This document shows, piece by piece, positions 17,446-29,974 of a DNA stretch of 64,000 nucleotides. Source of the DNA: Streptomyces drozdowiczii (GTDB taxonomy: Bacteria; Actinomycetota; Actinomycetes; Streptomycetales; Streptomycetaceae); NCBI RefSeq assembly GCF_026167665.1, contig NZ_CP098740.1:6076001-6140000 (forward strand). The letters run 5' to 3'. Made by a program: the position numbers and the translations under genes. The notes beneath the pieces are model-generated. The model did not search any database, had not been told where the DNA came from, and saw only the letters and a program-made list of their open reading frames with translations. Position 1 is the first letter of the stretch. Each line of letters opens with the position of its first letter.

Positions 17446-19572
17446 TCAGGGCGCGGTGCCCCAGGAGAGCGCACCGGCCGTGTACACGCCGACCTTGGAC
17501 GCGTCGGCGAACGAGGTGCCCGTGCCGTGGCTGTAGTCGTCCGCCTCGTTGAAGTTGGACCAGTCGCTCTTGTTCAGCCGCAGCTGCATCTCACCGGTGG
17601 AGGCGCCGGCCGCGAGGGTGCCGCTGCCGAAGGAGACCTCCAGGTAGTGGCTGGCCCCGGCCGCCGTACCGCCCGACTTCACCGCCAGGCTCAGCTTCCC
17701 GCAGCCCAGGACCGCGTAGTCGCACGAGGTGCCGAAGGTGGAGGAGCCGGACTCGGGGGTGAACCAGTAGCGCAGCTTCACCGTGGACAGGTCCACCGCC
17801 GTGCTGCCGGTGTTGACCAGCTGGAGGCCGAACCGGATCTGGTTGTCGGTCGCGGAGGAGTCGTTGTTCTTGTACTGGACCTTCAGCGAGCCCGTTCCGG
17901 TGCCGCCCCCGGCGGAGGTGGTGACGGAGAGGGCCGAGGAGGCCGCCGAGACGTTACCGGCCGCGTCCTTCGCCTTGACGGTGTAGCTGTAGGCGGTCGA
18001 GGCCGACAGACCCGTGTCGGTGTACGAGGTGGTGGTCGTCGAACCCACCTTGGTGCCGCCCCGGTACACGTCGTAGCCGGTCACCGCCTTGTTGTCGCTC
18101 GACGCGGACCAGGACAGCGAGACGCTGCTGCTGGTCTTCGCCGTGGACGTCAGGCCCGTGGGCGCGGTCGGCGCCTGGGTGTCGGTGCCACCGCCGGGGT
18201 TCTCGCCACCGCCGTTGATCGGCGGGTAGGCGTTGCGGACCAGCTCCTGGAACTGCGCGGAGAACCAGTGGCCGGCGAGCGGGGCGTTGGGCAGTGCGCC
18301 CGTCTTGCTGTTGCCGTTGCGCCCGTTGCCCTCGTAGGTCGGGTCGCACATCCGGTCGAAGCCCTTGCCCTCGTCGTTGTCCTCGGGCTGGCTGTTGCCG
18401 TCCGACTCCCCCGGGGGCTTCGCCCACACATAGGCGTCGATCCCGGGCTCGGGGGCGGTGGTGGGACGCTCACCGATACCGGCACCGCTCTGGTTGCACC
18501 AGTTGCCGGCGTGGATGCGCCGGTCGACGCGGCCGCCGTTGACGTAGGCGTCCACGCTGGTCAGCGGGCCCGCCGAGGTGGGCCGGTCGGCGCCGCCCCA
18601 GCCGTTGCGGGCGGTGTCGATCAGCATGCCGATGTTCGAGTTGAAGCCCTGGCCCACCAGCTGGGTGCGCAGCGCCTGGGCGAACGACAGCTCATCGACG
18701 TAGTAGTTCCAGTCGACCCACTTGGACTGGCGCACGGTGGTGCCGTTGACCGAGTCGGTGACCTTGAAGTTCGGCTCCTTGAGGGCCGAGTAGTTGGCCG
18801 TGTTCACGATGAAGCCGGCGACGTCGTTCACGGTCGCGCCCTCGGAGGTCGCGGCCTTCTTGAACTCCAGGCCCGCCGGGGCCATGTTGGTGTCCCAGCC
18901 CAGCCAGCCGTGGTGGGCGGCGTCCACGTAGTTGTAGACGTTCGGGATCGCGCCCAGCGTGTGCAGCGCGTACCCGATGCCCTTCTCGTAGTTGCCGTTC
19001 GCCTTCATCGTCGCGCAGGCGTCGGTCGAACCGGCCGTGCCGCCCGCGTTGGTGACGATGTTGGGCAGCGAGTCCGGCTCGATGATGGTGACGATCCGCA
19101 GGTTCGCGTACGCCGGGTCGGCGAGGATCTCGGAGATCGGGTCGATGTAGTCGCTCTTGTACCGGTCGAGCTCCGTGGGGCCGAGCTCACCGTTGGAGGC
19201 CAGCGCCGCACAGTCGCGCCCCGGCAGGTCGTAGATGACCACCTGGAAGAGGTTCGCGCCCTGGTCGAGGGCGGTGTCCAGGTGCTCGCGCAGGCTCATC
19301 GCCCCGGGGGTGCCGCCGATGGCCGCGATGCGGTCCATCCAGACGAAGGCCGGGGTGTTGGCGATGGCCGCGCCGCCCGGCTCGGCCGCCGCCTTGGCGG
19401 ACCAGTCCGGGTTCACATATGCCTTGGCGCCCACGTACGGGTTGTCGACCCGGGCCGCCGCCGCGTCGGCGGTGGTGGGGATCGCCACCGCCAGCGCCGC
19501 GCCCATGGCCAGGGCGGAGGCTGCGGCCAGCCTCCGGCGCAGACCTTGCTTGATGGTGCCTCTGGTACTCAT
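17446..19572 (-). CDS. Secreted GH6 cellobiohydrolase with FnIII and CBM3 modules
   Basis: 708 aa. A Sec-type signal peptide (RRRLAAASALAMGAALAVAI...ADA) is followed by the GH6 catalytic domain from about residue 40 to 455. Catalytic-region motifs: VVIYDLPGRDCAALASNGE, IIEPDSLPN (likely general acid Asp), NVYNYVDAAHHGWLGWDTN, DTARNGWGG and DAYVWAKPPGESDG. Loops are long, as in exo-acting Cel6B-type enzymes that release cellobiose from non-reducing ends. A Gly-rich linker leads to FnIII (about 475-560) and a family 3 cellulose-binding module to the C-terminus. It lies downstream of GH48 and GH10 on the same strand; a strong hairpin separates it from GH48, so it may have its own promoter. Confidence 0.92.
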   Translation of the reverse strand: MSTRGTIKQGLRRRLAAASALAMGAALAVAIPTTADAAAARVDNPYVGAKAYVNPDWSAKAAAEPGGAAIANTPAFVWMDRIAAIGGTPGAMSLREHLDTALDQGANLFQVVIYDLPGRDCAALASNGELGPTELDRYKSDYIDPISEILADPAYANLRIVTIIEPDSLPNIVTNAGGTAGSTDACATMKANGNYEKGIGYALHTLGAIPNVYNYVDAAHHGWLGWDTNMAPAGLEFKKAATSEGATVNDVAGFIVNTANYSALKEPNFKVTDSVNGTTVRQSKWVDWNYYVDELSFAQALRTQLVGQGFNSNIGMLIDTARNGWGGADRPTSAGPLTSVDAYVNGGRVDRRIHAGNWCNQSGAGIGERPTTAPEPGIDAYVWAKPPGESDGNSQPEDNDEGKGFDRMCDPTYEGNGRNGNSKTGALPNAPLAGHWFSAQFQELVRNAYPPINGGGENPGGGTDTQAPTAPTGLTSTAKTSSSVSLSWSASSDNKAVTGYDVYRGGTKVGSTTTTSYTDTGLSASTAYSYTVKAKDAAGNVSAASSALSVTTSAGGGTGTGSLKVQYKNNDSSATDNQIRFGLQLVNTGSTAVDLSTVKLRYWFTPESGSSTFGTSCDYAVLGCGKLSLAVKSGGTAAGASHYLEVSFGSGTLAAGASTGEMQLRLNKSDWSNFNEADDYSHGTGTSFADASKVGVYTAGALSWGTAP

Positions 19573-19637
19573 TGCGGCTCCGTGCTCCTCTCGTACGCCT
19601 GCGGAAACTCCCCGCAGACGGGTTCATGGGGGTGCTG

Positions 19638-19682
19638 CCCGATGGCGGGTTCAGCGGGGTGAGTGGTAGACCCGCCATCGGG
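19638..19682 (-). terminator. Terminator hairpin between GH48 and GH6
   Basis: Perfect 13-bp stem CCCGATGGCGGGT/ACCCGCCATCGGG with a 19-base loop, 56 bases after the GH48 stop on the minus strand. Confidence 0.8.
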
Positions 19683-19737
19683 AGTGGGTGGGGTGACCGG
19701 CGCTCCGGCAGGTCACGGGGGAGGTGCCGAGCGCCTG

Positions 19738-22545
19738 TTACGGCTCGACTCCCCAGGCCAGCGCGCCGGCGACATAGGCGCCGACCTTGGTGGAGTCCGC
19801 GTAGGACGTGTTGGTGGCCCGGCTGTAGTCGTTGCTCTCGTCGAAGTTCGACCAGTCGCTCTTGTTGAGCCGCAACTGGATCTCACCGGTCGACGCGCCG
19901 GCCGCCAAGGTGCCCGCACCGCCGGTGAAACCGACCTCCAGGTAGCGGTCGGCGCCGGTCCTCGGACTGGAGACGGCGACCACCGTGTGCGTGATGGTGG
20001 ACGAGCCGCGTGCGGCGTAGTCGCAGTAGGTGCCGAAGGTGCTCGGTCCGCCGTCCGCGGTGAACCAGTACCGCACCTTCACCGTCGACAGGTCGACCGG
20101 CGCGCTGCCGGTGTTCACGACCTGGAGGCCCATCCGGATCTGGTTGTCGCTCGCGGAGGAGTCGTTGTTCTTGTACTGCACCTTCACCGCGCCGGTACCG
20201 GTCGAGCCGCCCGTCTTCGTCTTCGCGAGGACCGCGTCGGACAGCGCCGAGGTGTTGCCGCCCGCGTCCCGCGCCGCGACCGCGTAGGTGTACTCGGTGT
20301 CGGCGGCGAGCCCGGTGTCGGTGAACGTCCGCCCGGTCGCGTTGCCCGCCAGCACACCGTTGCGGTACACGTCGTAGCCGGTCACCGCGGTGTTGTCGGT
20401 GGACGCGGACCAGGAGAGCGAGACGCTGTCCTTGGTGGTCGCGGTCACCGTGAGCCCGCCCGGCGCGGTCGGCGGCTCGGTGTCGCCGCCCGGCTCACCG
20501 CCGCCGCCCTCCACCAGCAGCTCCGCGTAGATCGCGAAGGCCAGGGCGAGCGCGGCCTGCGCCCAGAAGCGGTGGTACGTGAAGACGGGCGCGTCCCCGC
20601 CGTCCAGGTACGCCTGCACCTTCGGCCAGTCCGGGTCGTCCTTGTACCAGCTGCGGATGGAGATGAACGTCGAGCCGGAGCGGATCGGGTCGCCACCCGG
20701 CATGGTGCCCGTCCAGCCGGACGGGATGTACACCTCGTCGTCGAACCGGTTGTAGTCCAGCCGGGTCTCCGGCACCGAGATGCCCTTGTCCGTGGCGTTC
20801 AGCGCCATCGCGTCCAGCAGCGCCTTGGCGAGCGCCGCCGCGTCCTCGTCGCCCGACTTGGCGGCGTAGTAGGTGAGCGTCTTCACGTACGCGGCGCCCA
20901 CGCCGACGTCGTTGGCGTAGTCCACCACGGATACGTGCAGACCGGCGTTGTCACCGGGCGAGGAGGCGTTCCAGGTGTCGGGCTGCCCGGTCCAGTTGAG
21001 GGTCGAGGGGAAGCGGAAGCTGCCGTCGGAGCCGATGGTCGTCTCGCTCGACGCCCAGGCGACCCACTTCGAGAGCACCGCCTCGGCCGTCGCGTTGCCG
21101 GTCACGTAGTAGTACGCGGCGACGCGTTCCATGCCCCACGCCTGGAAGCCGAACCAGTTGTTGCTCGCCGGGTCGTGGTACACCGGCTGCCAGTCGTACG
21201 CCATCCCGTAGAAGGTGGGCGTGCCGGCCGGGGGCGCGCTGTAGCTGCCCTCCCAGCTGTTGGTGCAGCCGCCCGCGAGGGCGCCCTCGCTGGACTGGAG
21301 CCAGGTCAGGAACTCCAGCTGCCGGGTCAGGCTCTTGGACCAGTCCGATCTGGCCGTCGCCGACTTGGGGGTGAGCGAGGGAACGTTGGACAGCGCCCAG
21401 GCGGCGAGCGGGTTCTGGTAGCCCTGGTGCGAGGCGCCGTCCCCGATCCGCCAGGCCCAGCCGCCGCCGCTGCCCGCGGCGGCCCCGCCCCAGGCGTAGT
21501 ACCAGGACAGCAGATAGTGCTGGGAGTCCCTGCCGGAGGCGGCGGGGCAGGATTTGGGGTCGGTGCAGCCGCCGATGCGCTTGAAGTACTTGTCGAACAT
21601 GGCGTAGCGGAGGTAGTCGCCCATCTTGGCGGCCTTCGCCACCGAGGCCGCGATTTGGCTCCCCTTGCCCTGCTCGGAGGCCCAGCGGTACGCCCAGTAG
21701 GCCGCCTGCACCGCACGGGCGTCGGCGTCCGGCGCGTTGGTGTACTTCCACTGCTTGGCGTAACTGGAGTCCTTGACGAACAGGTCCAGATACCCGTTGG
21801 GGCCGCCGTACTTGAAGAGGTCGGTGGTCGGCTGCGGGACGGTCTCCCAGACCGATTCCTGCGCACCGCGCTGGTAGGTGTTGATGAAGGAGGCGCCGGC
21901 CCCCGGCCCGGACTCGCCGCCGGTGCCCGGCTTGTTGCCGTAGCCGTAGACGTTGTCCAAGTCCATCAGCCAGTGCATGCCGTAGACGTCCATCGTCCCG
22001 TAGGACGAGGCGAGTTCGGCCGACAGCGGGTCGGTGCCCACCGGCACCGTGCCGTCCAGCGCCGAGGGGTAGCCACTGGGCAGCGGGTGCTCGGGGGCGT
22101 AGGTCGCGGGCGCCGAGGGGTTGTACGAGTCGCTGGTGGACTGGTCGGCGTGCTGCGGGATGATCGTCTTCTCCGCCACCGCCCAGGCCGCGTTGAACGG
22201 CGCCCAGTTGCCGGTCACCCTGCCGTAAGCGGCCTCCAGCCACATCCAGAAGCTGACGGCCTCCGACGTCGTCTGGTGGCCGTGGTCCGGCGCCTCGACC
22301 ATCAGGGTCTCGACCGAGTGGTACGGGAGACCGTCCGGGCTGAAGTAGCCGTTCGCGGCGTCCTTGATCTTGCCGTACTGGGTGAGGAACGCCTGCGTGT
22401 ACGGGTCGTCACCGGCGGCGGCCGCGCGGGCGCCGGTACCGGTCTGTGCCGAGGCGGGCCGGGCGGTCGCGGTGCCCTGGGCCAGACCGACGGCCAGCAC
22501 GCTGCCGCCGAGGGCGCTGCTGAACGTTCTCCGTGATATCGACAC
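19738..22545 (-). CDS. Secreted GH48 reducing-end cellobiohydrolase with FnIII and CBM3
   Basis: 935 aa. The N-terminus [14 protein letters not shown] is a twin-arginine-like signal. The GH48 domain runs from about residue 45 to 690: [41 protein letters not shown] contains the general-acid Glu. FnIII (about 700-785) and CBM3 (about 790-935) follow. GH48 acts processively from reducing ends and is the key partner of GH6 exo-enzymes acting from the other end. The CBM3 and FnIII are close relatives of those in GH6, suggesting module shuffling. It lies 147 bp downstream of the GH10 gene. Confidence 0.93.
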   Translation of the reverse strand: MSISRRTFSSALGGSVLAVGLAQGTATARPASAQTGTGARAAAAGDDPYTQAFLTQYGKIKDAANGYFSPDGLPYHSVETLMVEAPDHGHQTTSEAVSFWMWLEAAYGRVTGNWAPFNAAWAVAEKTIIPQHADQSTSDSYNPSAPATYAPEHPLPSGYPSALDGTVPVGTDPLSAELASSYGTMDVYGMHWLMDLDNVYGYGNKPGTGGESGPGAGASFINTYQRGAQESVWETVPQPTTDLFKYGGPNGYLDLFVKDSSYAKQWKYTNAPDADARAVQAAYWAYRWASEQGKGSQIAASVAKAAKMGDYLRYAMFDKYFKRIGGCTDPKSCPAASGRDSQHYLLSWYYAWGGAAAGSGGGWAWRIGDGASHQGYQNPLAAWALSNVPSLTPKSATARSDWSKSLTRQLEFLTWLQSSEGALAGGCTNSWEGSYSAPPAGTPTFYGMAYDWQPVYHDPASNNWFGFQAWGMERVAAYYYVTGNATAEAVLSKWVAWASSETTIGSDGSFRFPSTLNWTGQPDTWNASSPGDNAGLHVSVVDYANDVGVGAAYVKTLTYYAAKSGDEDAAALAKALLDAMALNATDKGISVPETRLDYNRFDDEVYIPSGWTGTMPGGDPIRSGSTFISIRSWYKDDPDWPKVQAYLDGGDAPVFTYHRFWAQAALALAFAIYAELLVEGGGGEPGGDTEPPTAPGGLTVTATTKDSVSLSWSASTDNTAVTGYDVYRNGVLAGNATGRTFTDTGLAADTEYTYAVAARDAGGNTSALSDAVLAKTKTGGSTGTGAVKVQYKNNDSSASDNQIRMGLQVVNTGSAPVDLSTVKVRYWFTADGGPSTFGTYCDYAARGSSTITHTVVAVSSPRTGADRYLEVGFTGGAGTLAAGASTGEIQLRLNKSDWSNFDESNDYSRATNTSYADSTKVGAYVAGALAWGVEP

Positions 22546-22692
22546 AAATCCTCCAGTGGCGGGTGTCGTCGAGGGGGAGGGGAGGAGGGGGAAGAGGTGG
22601 GGACGGGGTGCGGCGGATGCGCGGGAGGGTTTACGGGTGGGGTCGCGCGAGGGTGTTGCAAGGGGAGCGGGGGCCTGAGCGGGGCCCCGGGA

Positions 22693-25022
<2,330 letters not shown>

Positions 25023-25502
25023 ATGACGGACGACTGGCGGCAGGACCGGATCGGCACCGCGCTCCGAGGCGAGAATCCCACGGTGCTCCGGAGGCTGGAC
25101 GCGGGATTCGCCGTGATCGGGGACGTTCAGTTCCTGCCGGGATACTCGGTGCTGCTCGTGGACGACCCCGCCGTAGAGCGGTTGTCGGAGCTTCCCCGGG
25201 CCCGGCGCCAGGCGTTCCTGGCCGGCATGGACGCCCTCGGCGAGGCCGTCGAACGCACCTGCCGACGGCTGGACCCCGCCTTCCGGCGGGTCAACCTGGA
25301 GATCCTCGGGAACACCGATCCGTTCCTGCACGCGCACGTATGGCCCCGGTACGACTGGGAGCCGCCGGAGCTGGTGGGCGGGCCCGTCTGGCTGTACCCG
25401 GCCGAGCGGTGGCGCGACGGACGCCACGCGGTCGGCCCTCGGCACGCCGCCCTCCGCGAGGCGATCGGCGAGGAGCTGGACCGGCTTACGTCTCCCGCGT
25501 AG
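25023..25502 (+). CDS. HIT-superfamily nucleotide hydrolase-like protein
   Basis: 159 aa. The HIT signature is seen near residue 110: NLEILGNTDPFLHAHVWPRYDWEP. The first two His of HxHxH are present (HAH) but the third position is Trp, giving H-A-H-V-W. Streptomyces relatives are annotated as diadenosine tetraphosphate hydrolases; the changed third His makes activity uncertain. The 3' end overlaps the convergent 52-aa membrane protein gene by 17 bases. A CebR-like site lies about 40 bp upstream. Confidence 0.75.
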   Translation: MTDDWRQDRIGTALRGENPTVLRRLDAGFAVIGDVQFLPGYSVLLVDDPAVERLSELPRARRQAFLAGMDALGEAVERTCRRLDPAFRRVNLEILGNTDPFLHAHVWPRYDWEPPELVGGPVWLYPAERWRDGRHAVGPRHAALREAIGEELDRLTSPA

Positions 25503-25644
25503 CCGCCATCCCGATCGTGATCAGGCCCAGGATCACCCAGCCGAACCAGAGCCAGCCGTTGCTCCCCAGCGCCACCGTGTACGCGGTGACCGCCACCAGG
25601 GCGCCGGCGGTGAGCATTCCCATCGTCTTCGTGGATCCGGACAT
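25486..25644 (-). CDS. Small membrane protein (52 aa)
   Basis: ATG 25644 preceded by GAGGAGG nine bases upstream. Two hydrophobic helices: MLTAGALVAVTAYTVALG and WLWFGWVILGLITIGMAA, with a short basic N-terminus and a charged C-terminus (TRET). I recognise no named family. Its end overlaps the end of the convergent HIT gene. The strong ribosome site and two clean membrane helices support it as a real gene. Confidence 0.7.
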   Translation of the reverse strand: MSGSTKTMGMLTAGALVAVTAYTVALGSNGWLWFGWVILGLITIGMAATRET

Positions 25645-25710
25645 GCGCGCACCCTCCTCATCGGCCGCGCGGCCGTAAAGGCCATCGTCACCCGAAAGGA
25701 GGGTCCGCCG

Positions 25711-26661
25711 CTACTGTCCGCGCGCCTGCAACGACGCGAGATACGCGTTGTACGCCTGGAGCTCCTGGTCCCCGTCGCGGTCCGCCGCCCGGTCCGAGCG
25801 CTTCGCCGTCCGCTGTTCCGAGCGGTACCACTGGAACACCAGGGCCACCAGGACCACCACCGAGGGGATCTCGCTGAACGCCCACGCGATGCCACCGGCC
25901 GCGCTCTGGTCGGACAGCGCGTCGATGCCGAGCGAGCCCGGCGGGTCCTTGTACACCTCCACCATCGGCGTGGAGGCCATCATGAGGGCGATCCCGAAGA
26001 ACGCGTGGAACGGCATCCCGGCGAACAGTTCCAGCATCCGCATCACATAGCCGGGGCGGTGCGGCCCCGGGTCGACGCCCATGATGGGCCAGAAGAAGAA
26101 CAGGCCGACCGCCAGGAAGTGCACCATCATCACGAGGTGCCCGGTCGTGGAGCCCATCAGGTAGTCGAAGAGCGGCGTGAAGTACAGGCCGTAGAGGCTG
26201 GCGATGAACAGCGGGATCGTGAACGCCGGATGCGTGACGATCTTCATGTACCGGCTGTGCAACAGCATCAGCAGCAGCTCGCGCGGCCCCTTCGTGCCAC
26301 GCGGCGCGACCGGCAGCGCGCGCAGCGCGAGCGTCACCGGCGCGCCCAGCAGCAGCAGGATCGGCGACAGCATGCTGATCACCATGTGCTGCACCATGTG
26401 CACGCTGAACATGACCATGCCGTAGTCGTTGAGCCGGGTGCACATCACCAGCGCGATCGTCAGCACCCCGATCATGAACAGGACCGTGCGCCCCACCGGC
26501 CACGCGTCCCCGCGCCGCCGCAGCCGCAGCACCCCGTACCCGTACAGCAGCACCGCCAGGACGCAGCCGATCAGGAAGAACGGGTCCGCGGAGAAGTGGA
26601 GGCCGCGTCCCAGCGTGAACGGCGGCAGGTCCATGTTCATGCCGTGCCCGCTGTGATCCAT
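25711..26661 (-). CDS. Cytochrome c oxidase assembly protein, CtaG/caa3 type
   Basis: 316 aa, beginning MDHSGHGMNMDLPPFTLGR, with a His/Met-rich metal-binding-like N-terminus. At least seven membrane helices, including FFLIGCVLAVLLYGYGV, TVLFMIGVLTIALVM and HMVQHMVISMLSPILLLLGAPV. This is the CtaG_Cox11-analogue (caa3_CtaG) family, required for copper insertion or assembly of the aa3/caa3 oxidase in Gram-positives. It ends with a charged cytoplasmic tail (DRAADRDGDQELQAYNAYL). Confidence 0.9.
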   Translation of the reverse strand: MDHSGHGMNMDLPPFTLGRGLHFSADPFFLIGCVLAVLLYGYGVLRLRRRGDAWPVGRTVLFMIGVLTIALVMCTRLNDYGMVMFSVHMVQHMVISMLSPILLLLGAPVTLALRALPVAPRGTKGPRELLLMLLHSRYMKIVTHPAFTIPLFIASLYGLYFTPLFDYLMGSTTGHLVMMVHFLAVGLFFFWPIMGVDPGPHRPGYVMRMLELFAGMPFHAFFGIALMMASTPMVEVYKDPPGSLGIDALSDQSAAGGIAWAFSEIPSVVVLVALVFQWYRSEQRTAKRSDRAADRDGDQELQAYNAYLASLQARGQ

Positions 26662-26727
26662 CTGTTCACTCCCGACGGGAACGCCGGGACGTCCCTGTTT
26701 CGTGCTGGTTGTCCCGACCAGACTAGA

Positions 26728-26761
26728 ACCGCCCCCGGCCGAGGATGCGGCCGGGGGCGGT
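26728..26761 (-). terminator. Terminator hairpin downstream of pfkA
   Basis: Perfect 13-bp stem ACCGCCCCCGGCC/GGCCGGGGGCGGT with an 8-base loop, immediately after the pfkA stop on the minus strand. Confidence 0.8.
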
Positions 26762-26779
26762 CTCGTGTCGGGGTGTCGC

Positions 26780-27805
26780 TCAGAGCACGCACTCCGCCTC
26801 GGCGTACCGGGCGGCCGGGACCGTCTTCAGGGTCTCCACCGCGTGCGCGAGGGGCACCAGCGTGATGTCCGTGCCGCGCAGCGCCGTCATCATGCCGAAC
26901 TCACCGCGGTGCGCCGCCTCCACCGCGTGCCAGCCGAACCGGGTCGCGAGGACGCGGTCGTACGCGGTCGGCGTGCCGCCGCGCTGGACGTGGCCCAGGA
27001 TCACCGGGCGGGCCTCCTTGCCGAGACGCTGCTCCAGCTCGACGGAGAGCTGGGTCGCCACGCCGGTGAAGCGCTCGTGGCCGTAGATGTCCTTGGCGCC
27101 CGACTGGAAGTCCATGGAGCCCTCGCGCGGCTTCGCGCCCTCCGCGACGACGACGATCGCGAACTTCTTGCCGGCCGAGAAGCGTCGGCCCACGACCTCG
27201 GTCAGCTCGTCGATGTCGAAGGGGCGCTCCGGGACGACGATGGCGTGCGCGCCGGCCGCCATGCCGGAGTGCAGGGCGATCCAGCCGGTGTGGCGGCCCA
27301 TGACCTCGACGATCATGACGCGCTGGTGCGACTCGGCGGTGGTCTTCAGCCGGTCCAGCGCCTCGGTGGCGACGCCGACGGCGGTGTCGAAGCCGAAGGT
27401 CACGTCGGTCGACGCGATGTCGTTGTCGATGGTCTTCGGCACCCCGACGATCGGAAGGCCCGCCTCGGACAGCAGGTTCGCCGCCTTGAGGGTGCCCTCG
27501 CCGCCGATCGGGATGATCGCGTCGAGACCGAGATCCCTGACGTGGCCCCGGGCCGTCTCGACGCCCCCGCGCAGATGCGCCGGCTGGACCCGGGAGGAGC
27601 CGAGGATCGTGCCGCCCCGGGCGAGGATGCCGCCCACGGCGTCCAGGTCGAGCTTGCGGTAGTCGCACTCCAGGAGGCCCCGCCACCCGTCGTGGAAGCC
27701 GATGACCTCGTCGCCGTGGTCGACCACAGCGCGGTGGACGACGGACCGGATGACGGCATTGAGGCCGGGGCAGTCGCCGCCGGAGGTGAGCACACCAATT
27801 CGCAT
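26780..27805 (-). CDS. pfkA: 6-phosphofructokinase (ATP type predicted)
   Basis: Phosphorylates fructose 6-phosphate in glycolysis (cytosol). 341 aa, ATG 27805 (MRIGVLTSGGDCPGLNAVIR). Nucleotide site GGEGT at about residues 104-108 has Gly where pyrophosphate enzymes carry Asp, indicating ATP. The following PKTIDNDI retains Lys, an ancestral residue also found in actinomycete ATP enzymes. The catalytic Asp is in TIDND; substrate residues are in MGRHTGWIAL and PERPFDI. Separated from gatD upstream by a strong hairpin. Confidence 0.93.
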   Translation of the reverse strand: MRIGVLTSGGDCPGLNAVIRSVVHRAVVDHGDEVIGFHDGWRGLLECDYRKLDLDAVGGILARGGTILGSSRVQPAHLRGGVETARGHVRDLGLDAIIPIGGEGTLKAANLLSEAGLPIVGVPKTIDNDIASTDVTFGFDTAVGVATEALDRLKTTAESHQRVMIVEVMGRHTGWIALHSGMAAGAHAIVVPERPFDIDELTEVVGRRFSAGKKFAIVVVAEGAKPREGSMDFQSGAKDIYGHERFTGVATQLSVELEQRLGKEARPVILGHVQRGGTPTAYDRVLATRFGWHAVEAAHRGEFGMMTALRGTDITLVPLAHAVETLKTVPAARYAEAECVL

Positions 27806-27863
27806 TGCCCGGGAAACCTTTGCAACGTGGGCCGACGACCGGACCACGTCGTCCGGTTGGATC

Positions 27864-27893
27864 CCCGCCACCCTACCGGCGCAGGGTGGCGGG
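27864..27893 (-). terminator. Terminator hairpin between gatD and pfkA
   Basis: Perfect 11-bp stem CCCGCCACCCT/AGGGTGGCGGG with an 8-base loop, about 80 bases after the gatD stop and 59 before the pfkA start. Confidence 0.75.
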
Positions 27894-27972
27894 ACCGAAC
27901 CGGGCGTCCGCCTGCTGGACGCCGCTCATCCGAGCCCTGCGCCACTCATTGGACAACCAGTGAATTGCCTGG

Positions 27973-28701
27973 TCAGGCGGGCTGTGTGGCAGCCGCGACG
28001 CGCTCCGCGCGCAGCGCCTCGTACCACCGGTCGTCGGTCGGCGGGAGCGCGTTCACATCGAGGGCCAGCTTGAGCAGCAGGTCCGCGATCATGGGGTTCC
28101 GCGCCATCACCGGACCGTGCATGTACGTGCCGAACACGGTGTCGTTGTACGCGCCCTCGGTGCCGTCCCCCGTGCCGTTGCCCCGGCCGAAGCGCACCCG
28201 GGCGAACGGCCGCGCCGTCGGCCCGAGATGCGTGACGCCCTGGTGGTTCTCGAAGCCGGTCAGCGGCGGCAGGCCCAGCTGCGGATCGATGTCCGCCAGC
28301 ACGTCGCCGACGCACCGCGCGCCCTCGCCGCGCGTCGAGACCACGTCCAGCAGACCGAGACCCTGCTCGCGCTCACCGAGGTCGTTGATGAACTCGTGGC
28401 CGAGGATCTGGTACCCGGCGCAGACCGAGAAGATGATCGCGCCGTTGGACGCGGCCCGGGCGAGCCCGCCGTCGCGGCGCAGCCGCTCCGCCGCGAGCCG
28501 CTGCGGCCGGTCCTCACCGCCGCCGATCAGATAGATGTCGCCCGACGTGGGCACCGGCTGGTCGCTGCGCACGTCGACGCGCGCCACGTCCAGGCCGCGC
28601 TGGCGGGCGCGGCGCTCCACCACGAGGGCGTTGCCCTGGTCGCCGTAGGTGCTCAGCAGGTCCGGGTACACCCACACCAGCCGCAGGCTGTTGTTGCTCA
28701 T
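27973..28701 (-). CDS. gatD: Lipid II isoglutaminyl synthase, glutamine amidotransferase subunit GatD
   Basis: 242 aa, ATG 28701 preceded by GGAGAGGACG. Class I glutaminase of the CobB/CobQ type: LIGGGEDRPQ, nucleophile Cys94 in FSVCAGYQILG, and His in GTYMHGPVMARNP. It supplies ammonia to MurT for amidation of the D-Glu of lipid II, an essential cell-wall modification in actinobacteria. It lies 34 bases downstream of murT in one operon. Confidence 0.93.
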   Translation of the reverse strand: MSNNSLRLVWVYPDLLSTYGDQGNALVVERRARQRGLDVARVDVRSDQPVPTSGDIYLIGGGEDRPQRLAAERLRRDGGLARAASNGAIIFSVCAGYQILGHEFINDLGEREQGLGLLDVVSTRGEGARCVGDVLADIDPQLGLPPLTGFENHQGVTHLGPTARPFARVRFGRGNGTGDGTEGAYNDTVFGTYMHGPVMARNPMIADLLLKLALDVNALPPTDDRWYEALRAERVAAATQPA

Positions 28702-28735
28702 GCTTCGTCCTCTCCGGAGGGGCCCGGGGCCGGGG

Positions 28736-29974
28736 TCAGTTGCCGACACGGCGGCGCAGGTCCTGGAAGGCGGTGTAGTTGGCGATGACCTCGATGCGCC
28801 CGGGCGGAGCCTGCTGCACGGCCTCGTCCAGGTTCTCGCAGACCCGGAAGTCGAGTCCGGCCACTTCGAGGCGGACCGCGAGGTCCAGCTTGCGGTCGCC
28901 GAGCACGAAGATCGGGTGGCCCGCGAGCTGGGTGTAGTCGACGTCCCACAGCCACGAGGTGTCCGTGCCGTCCGCGCCGCGCGCGTTCACGGAGAGGATC
29001 ACCGGGGTCGGCGGCGGGTCGATCAGCGAGAAGGTCTCCAGCCAGCCCGCCGGGTTCTTCGCCAGCAGCAGCCGAAGCTCACGGCCGAGGAAGCTCACCA
29101 CGTCGTAGCGGCCGGCGACGGCCTGCACCTGGTACATGCGCTCCAGGGCCACCTGCGGCGGCACCCCGAAGACCGCGGCGACGGCCGCCGAGCTCGTGGC
29201 GTTGGCCTTGTTGGCCCGGCCGGGCAGCTGGAGGTGGATCGGCCACGCCGAACCGTGCGGGTCGAGCACGTAGTCGCCGTGCAGCACCCAGCTCGGCGGC
29301 GGACGCCGGAAACCGCACTCGCCGCAGAACCAGTCGTCGCCGGGGCGCTGCATGACCCCGCCGCAGGACGGGCAGGACCAGGCGTCGTCCTTCCACGCCT
29401 GTCCGGCCGCGACCCACACCACGTTGGGGGAGGAGGAGGCCGCCCAGACGATCAGCGGGTCGTCGGCGTTGGCGACGATCACGGACTTCGAGCCGGAAAG
29501 ACCCTCGCGCCACTTCTCGGCCAGCATCCGCGTCTCCGCGGCCCGGTCCAGCTGGTCGCGCGAGAGGTTGAGGAGCGCGATCACCTTGGGCGTCGTGTCG
29601 CGGGCCACCCCGGCGAGGTACTTCTCGTCGACCTCGATCACGCCGTACTGCGCGTCGGAGCCGCCGGCCAGCGCCGATGTGATGCCCGCGGGCATGTTGG
29701 CGCCGAGCGCGTTCGACACGACCGGGCCCGCGGCGCGCAGCGCCTCGGCGATCAGCCGTGTGGTGGTCGTCTTGCCGTTCGTCGCCGAGACGAGGATCAC
29801 GTCCAGGTGCTGCGCCAGCCGCCCGAGCAGGTCGGGGTCGAGCTTGAGCGCCACCCGGCCGCCGATCACCGATCCGCTGCCCCGCCCGGCCGCCCGCGAC
29901 ACCGCCGCAGCGGCCTTGCCCGCCGTCACGGCCAGCTTGGCCCGCGGCGACAACGGCTCCGTGTTGCCTGCCAT
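28736..29974 (-). CDS. murT: Lipid II isoglutaminyl synthase subunit MurT (Mur ligase-like, DUF1727)
   Basis: 412 aa, ATG 29974 with AAGGAGG upstream. The Mur ligase P-loop ATNGKTTTT is at about 65-73. A four-Cys zinc ribbon, CPSC...CGEC, near residue 205-225 is characteristic of MurT. The C-terminal DUF1727 domain ends DLRRRVGN. MurT activates the D-Glu alpha-carboxyl of lipid II with ATP and receives ammonia from GatD. The longer upstream open frame is rejected because of the strong ribosome site here. Confidence 0.93.
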   Translation of the reverse strand: MAGNTEPLSPRAKLAVTAGKAAAAVSRAAGRGSGSVIGGRVALKLDPDLLGRLAQHLDVILVSATNGKTTTTRLIAEALRAAGPVVSNALGANMPAGITSALAGGSDAQYGVIEVDEKYLAGVARDTTPKVIALLNLSRDQLDRAAETRMLAEKWREGLSGSKSVIVANADDPLIVWAASSSPNVVWVAAGQAWKDDAWSCPSCGGVMQRPGDDWFCGECGFRRPPPSWVLHGDYVLDPHGSAWPIHLQLPGRANKANATSSAAVAAVFGVPPQVALERMYQVQAVAGRYDVVSFLGRELRLLLAKNPAGWLETFSLIDPPPTPVILSVNARGADGTDTSWLWDVDYTQLAGHPIFVLGDRKLDLAVRLEVAGLDFRVCENLDEAVQQAPPGRIEVIANYTAFQDLRRRVGN

